This document shows, piece after piece, positions 61,910-64,000 of a stretch of 64,000 nucleotides of DNA. The position numbers and the translations under genes are program-made. How positions within the stretch are numbered: the first letter of the stretch is position 1; the number at the start of each line of letters is the position of its first letter. The DNA is taken from assembly GCF_000759445.1 (NCBI RefSeq), contig NZ_JRMB01000003.1:285001-349000 (forward strand). Direction: 5' to 3'. This stretch comes from Pseudomonas lutea (GTDB lineage Bacteria; Pseudomonadota; Gammaproteobacteria; Pseudomonadales; Pseudomonadaceae). The notes beneath the pieces were generated by a model. The model saw only the letters and a list, made by a program, of their open reading frames with translations. It was not told the DNA's origin and did no database searches.

Positions 61910-62539
61910 ATGTACTGGACGGAATTTCTAACCGTTGCGCTGATTCACCTGCTGGCGGTCGCCAGCCCCGGCCCGGATTTCGCGGTCGTTGTGCGCGAAA
62001 GCGTGACCCACGGGCGCAAGGCCGGCACTTACACGGCCATGGGCGTGGGCACGGCGATATTCCTGCACGTGGGCTATTCGCTATTGGGGATTGGCCTGAT
62101 CGTTTCGCAGTCCATCGTGCTGTTCAATGCCTTGAAATGGGCCGCCGCCGCATACCTGCTTTACATCGGCTTCAAGGCGTTGCGCGCCAAGCCGGCGAGC
62201 GCGTCGGATGCCCCGATCGACATCGCCAAAGGCGAGCGCACCGCCCGAGGTGCCTTTACAGCCGGGTTCGTCACCAATGGGCTCAATCCGAAAGCGACCC
62301 TGTTCTTCCTTTCGCTGTTCACCGTTGTGATCAACCCGCACACGCCGATGCTGGTCCAGGCCGGTTATGGCGTTTACCTCGCATTCGCGACCGGCGCATG
62401 GTTCTGCATGGTGGCACGCCTGTTCAGCCAACCGCGAGTGCGTGCCGGGTTCGCCCGAATGGGCCACTGGTTTGATCGGGCCATGGGCGGCGTTCTGGTT
62501 GCGTTGGGTTTGAAGCTGGCGTTTACGGAAATGCATTGA
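61910..62539 (+). CDS. LysE/RhtB-family exporter
   Basis: 209 residues with six hydrophobic helices and the family hallmark ASPGPDFAVVVRESVTHGRKAGTYTAMGVGTA near the N terminus, and GFVTNGLNPKATLFFLSLF in the middle. Such proteins export amino acids or homoserine lactones. Divergent from hprA with a 90-bp gap. Substrate unknown. Confidence 0.92.
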   Translation: MYWTEFLTVALIHLLAVASPGPDFAVVVRESVTHGRKAGTYTAMGVGTAIFLHVGYSLLGIGLIVSQSIVLFNALKWAAAAYLLYIGFKALRAKPASASDAPIDIAKGERTARGAFTAGFVTNGLNPKATLFFLSLFTVVINPHTPMLVQAGYGVYLAFATGAWFCMVARLFSQPRVRAGFARMGHWFDRAMGGVLVALGLKLAFTEMH

Positions 62540-62648
62540 TGTTGGGTTGACGATTTTCTGCACGGCTCCGTTACGTTCGAATGCGATGCCGGAGATTATG
62601 AGAATAAATGCAACTCAGCTCAGTTCACTGGACTGAAGCTTGAAAACG

Positions 62649-62679
62649 GAAACCCGCCGGTAAGGCGGGTTTTTTTTTG
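62649..62679 (+). terminator. Terminator after the LysE gene
   Basis: AAACCCGCC, a short loop and GGCGGGTTTTTTTTT, a strong plus-strand intrinsic terminator. Its T run abuts the first codons of the pyocin frame. Confidence 0.9.
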
Positions 62680-62709
62680 CCCAATGCATTTCGGGAAGCC
62701 GACGGTTTG

Positions 62710-63432
62710 ATGGTCAGCTCCAAAGTCCGTGTGCGAACGTTCGTCTATAACCCGAGCACCAAAGCGTATGAATTTAAACAGGACGGGGCAGACCGCCCGG
62801 CTCTGATCTGGACAGCCGCGGTTAGCCCAGAGAGCAGTTCCACCGTTTTGCCGGCCGATGATTCCAGGGACCCTGAATATTCCGGGGCCGCTATCTCGCC
62901 CGTTTCGGAGGAGCTTGGACGTTTCCCGACTTACGACATAGAGGATTTTGAGGACTACATACTCGTCTTTCCGGCGGACTCGGGCCTGCCGCCTGTGTAT
63001 GTCATGTTCAACAGCCCCAGGTATTTGCCAGGGGTTGTGAGCGGTTTCGGTGGCGATATCGATCCCCAATGGGAGACCAAGGCCTCGGGCGGGCTCGGAT
63101 CGCCAATACCCGCAGTGGTTGCGGATGCCCTCAGAGGTAACGAGTACGCTCAGTTTCGAAATTTCAAGCGTGCTATCTGGCGGGAGATGTCAAAGCATGC
63201 AGAGATTACCCAAGGCATGAGCGAAAGAAATATAAAATTAATCAAACAGGGTAAAGCCCCGATTGCCCCCAATGCGGAGCAAAAAAACGGACGAAGGTGG
63301 TATGAAATCCATCACATTTCCTTGATTTCAAAAGGCGGAGATGTCTACGGGATCGATAATTTAGGAATCAACACCCCAGCGCAACACGATAGGATTCATC
63401 AAGATATTCGTAAGAATGAGGAACGTCCATGA
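62710..63432 (+). CDS. Pyocin S-domain / colicin-type HNH DNase protein lacking a receptor-binding part
   Basis: About 240 residues from ATG 62710 (the frame is open from 62644, with a TTG at 62677). Residues ~5-105 match the Pyocin_S domain of S-type pyocins (YNPSTKAYEFKQDGADRPALIWTAAV..., DYILVFPADSGLPPVYVMF). Residues ~125-235 match the colicin E9/E2-type DNase (FRNFKRAIWREMSKHAE..., EIHHISLISKGGDVYGIDNL, HDRIH). The HNH residues are all present. Full-length S pyocins are about 600 residues or more; the receptor-binding and translocation parts are missing here. No clear ribosome site or promoter follows the terminator. It overlaps its immunity gene by 4 bp. Confidence 0.88.
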   Translation: MVSSKVRVRTFVYNPSTKAYEFKQDGADRPALIWTAAVSPESSSTVLPADDSRDPEYSGAAISPVSEELGRFPTYDIEDFEDYILVFPADSGLPPVYVMFNSPRYLPGVVSGFGGDIDPQWETKASGGLGSPIPAVVADALRGNEYAQFRNFKRAIWREMSKHAEITQGMSERNIKLIKQGKAPIAPNAEQKNGRRWYEIHHISLISKGGDVYGIDNLGINTPAQHDRIHQDIRKNEERP

Positions 63433-63692
63433 AAAATCACACGATTGAAGATATGACTGAAGACGAATTTCTGAAATTGGTTAAAAAAGTATGCAGTGGT
63501 GATTACAGAACTCAATACCAACATGGTCAAGCGATCGGAGAGTTTCAACGTTTGAGTGAACATCCCGACGGCTCCGATTTGATTTACTACCCCAAACCCG
63601 ATGCTGATGATTCTCCGGAAGGAATAGTAAAAGAAGTCAAGGCCTGGCGAGCAGCTAATGGTAAAGCTGGTTTCAAGTCGGCGTCTAATTGA
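63429..63692 (+). CDS. Colicin/pyocin DNase immunity protein (Im9 family)
   Basis: 87 residues, MKNHTIEDMTEDEFLKLVKKV..., with the family block EHPDGSDLIYYPKPDADDSPEGIV and KAWRAANGKAGFK, very close to colicin Im proteins. It binds the DNase domain and blocks it. It overlaps the toxin stop by ATGA, so it should be made along with the nuclease. Acidic and small as expected. Confidence 0.96.
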   Translation: MKNHTIEDMTEDEFLKLVKKVCSGDYRTQYQHGQAIGEFQRLSEHPDGSDLIYYPKPDADDSPEGIVKEVKAWRAANGKAGFKSASN

Positions 63693-63705
63693 CTGGCGAT
63701 CTACA

Positions 63706-63849
63706 GTAAAACTCGAAATACATCACGTTGTTCCAATCTCACAGGGAGGAGATGTGTACGGCGTTGATAATTTAAGGCTCAACACCCCAGCTAACCACGA
63801 CGCAATCCACACAGATTTACGTAATGAGGGACGTGACAATGAACGCTGA
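63706..63849 (+). pseudogene. Headless HNH DNase tip of a second pyocin
   Basis: An in-frame fragment, KLEIHHVVPISQGGDVYGVDNL...NTPANHDAIHTD, is the last ~47 residues of another DNase domain. It is clearly homologous to, but different from, the upstream one (VVPISQ versus ISLISK). It begins 14 nt after the first immunity gene stop, without its own upstream DNase half. A frame starting at ATG 63658 overlaps the end of the immunity gene in another frame and is unlikely to be used. It is the 3' remnant left of a former toxin. Confidence 0.85.
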
Positions 63850-64000
63850 GACGATTCAAGACATCACCGAAGCAGAGTTTTTAGAGTTCGTTAGAAAAAT
63901 CTGTGTTATGGACTACAAAACTGAGTATCAGCACACCCAAGCGGTAATGACTTTTGAGGGCCTCGGCGAACACCCCGATGGCTCCGATTTGTTCTACTAC
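63839..64000 (+). CDS. Second Im9-family immunity protein, cut by the window end
   Basis: The first 54 residues, MNAETIQDITEAEFLEFVRKI... to EHPDGSDLFYY, are a second colicin-type immunity protein, about half identical to the first. It overlaps the remnant HNH tip by 11 bp. It appears intact up to the edge. It probably protects against a different DNase pyocin than the first immunity protein. Confidence 0.93.
   Translation, partial: MNAETIQDITEAEFLEFVRKICVMDYKTEYQHTQAVMTFEGLGEHPDGSDLFYY

Noticed and set aside
62649-64000. Prophage or R-type pyocin cluster at the right end
   Set aside because: No tail, lysis or regulator genes are visible; only nuclease-type bacteriocin modules are present within the window.

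Overview
The window is a contiguous piece of a Pseudomonas chromosome, most likely from the P. fluorescens/syringae side of the genus. This rests on the rRNA operon, the Pseudomonas-type REP palindromes (the GGGAGYGAGCTTGCTCGCGAA family), and a gene order that, from memory, follows the P. aeruginosa PA4686-PA4626 neighbourhood: mksBEF, psi-rimI, can, ychF-pth-rplY-prs, ispE-lolB-TPR, hemA-prfA-prmC-moeB-murI, pagL, phr, hemH, uraA-upp-hpt, mqo, hprA.

Layout. 1-3.86 kb: end of a ribosomal RNA operon (16S 3' end, tRNA-Ile, tRNA-Ala, 23S, 5S, terminator). 4.1-8.9 kb: the MksFEB condensin operon on the minus strand. 9.0-11.6 kb: psi subunit of DNA polymerase III, rimI, an acidic protein and a beta-carbonic anhydrase. 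11.6-25.9 kb is the less conserved part: a secreted protein of unknown function, two chemoreceptors, an HD phosphohydrolase, a Zur-boxed zinc ABC operon headed by a 45-residue membrane peptide, a flavin reductase, an aldehyde dehydrogenase, several unknowns, tRNA-Met and a methyltransferase. 26-38.5 kb is housekeeping: translation, PRPP synthesis, isoprenoid and lipoprotein sorting, tRNA-dependent heme synthesis, release factor and its methylase, glutamate racemase, and the lipid A deacylase PagL.

38.6-46.1 kb is a probable light-response cluster: photolyase, a class II LitR-like MerR regulator, a DUF523-DUF1722 protein, a FAD oxidoreductase with a Trp-rich partner, a TIGR01777 epimerase, and ferrochelatase. 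Two excellent TGTACA-N12-TGTACA-type operators sit on the promoter of the regulator-photolyase operon, and a third, imperfect one lies ahead of the FAD oxidoreductase. 46.2-47.0 kb holds no gene. It contains a 590-bp element bounded by a perfect 23-bp inverted REP and filled with about 16 degenerate 30-bp units in an A-B-C higher-order order.

47.1-62.6 kb: uracil uptake and salvage (uraA, upp), hpt, small envelope proteins, malate:quinone oxidoreductase, a YajG lipoprotein, an acyltransferase, a small-protein pair, an SRAP protein with altered active-site residues, an M48 peptidase, a GDT1-type exporter behind a yybP-ykoY manganese riboswitch, rsmC, hprA and a LysE exporter. 62.7-64.0 kb: a bacteriocin cassette region that begins just after a terminator. 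It has a pyocin-S/HNH-DNase protein with no receptor-binding part, its immunity gene, a headless second HNH tip, and a second immunity gene cut by the window edge.

All names come from reading the sequence and family knowledge; no database search was run.
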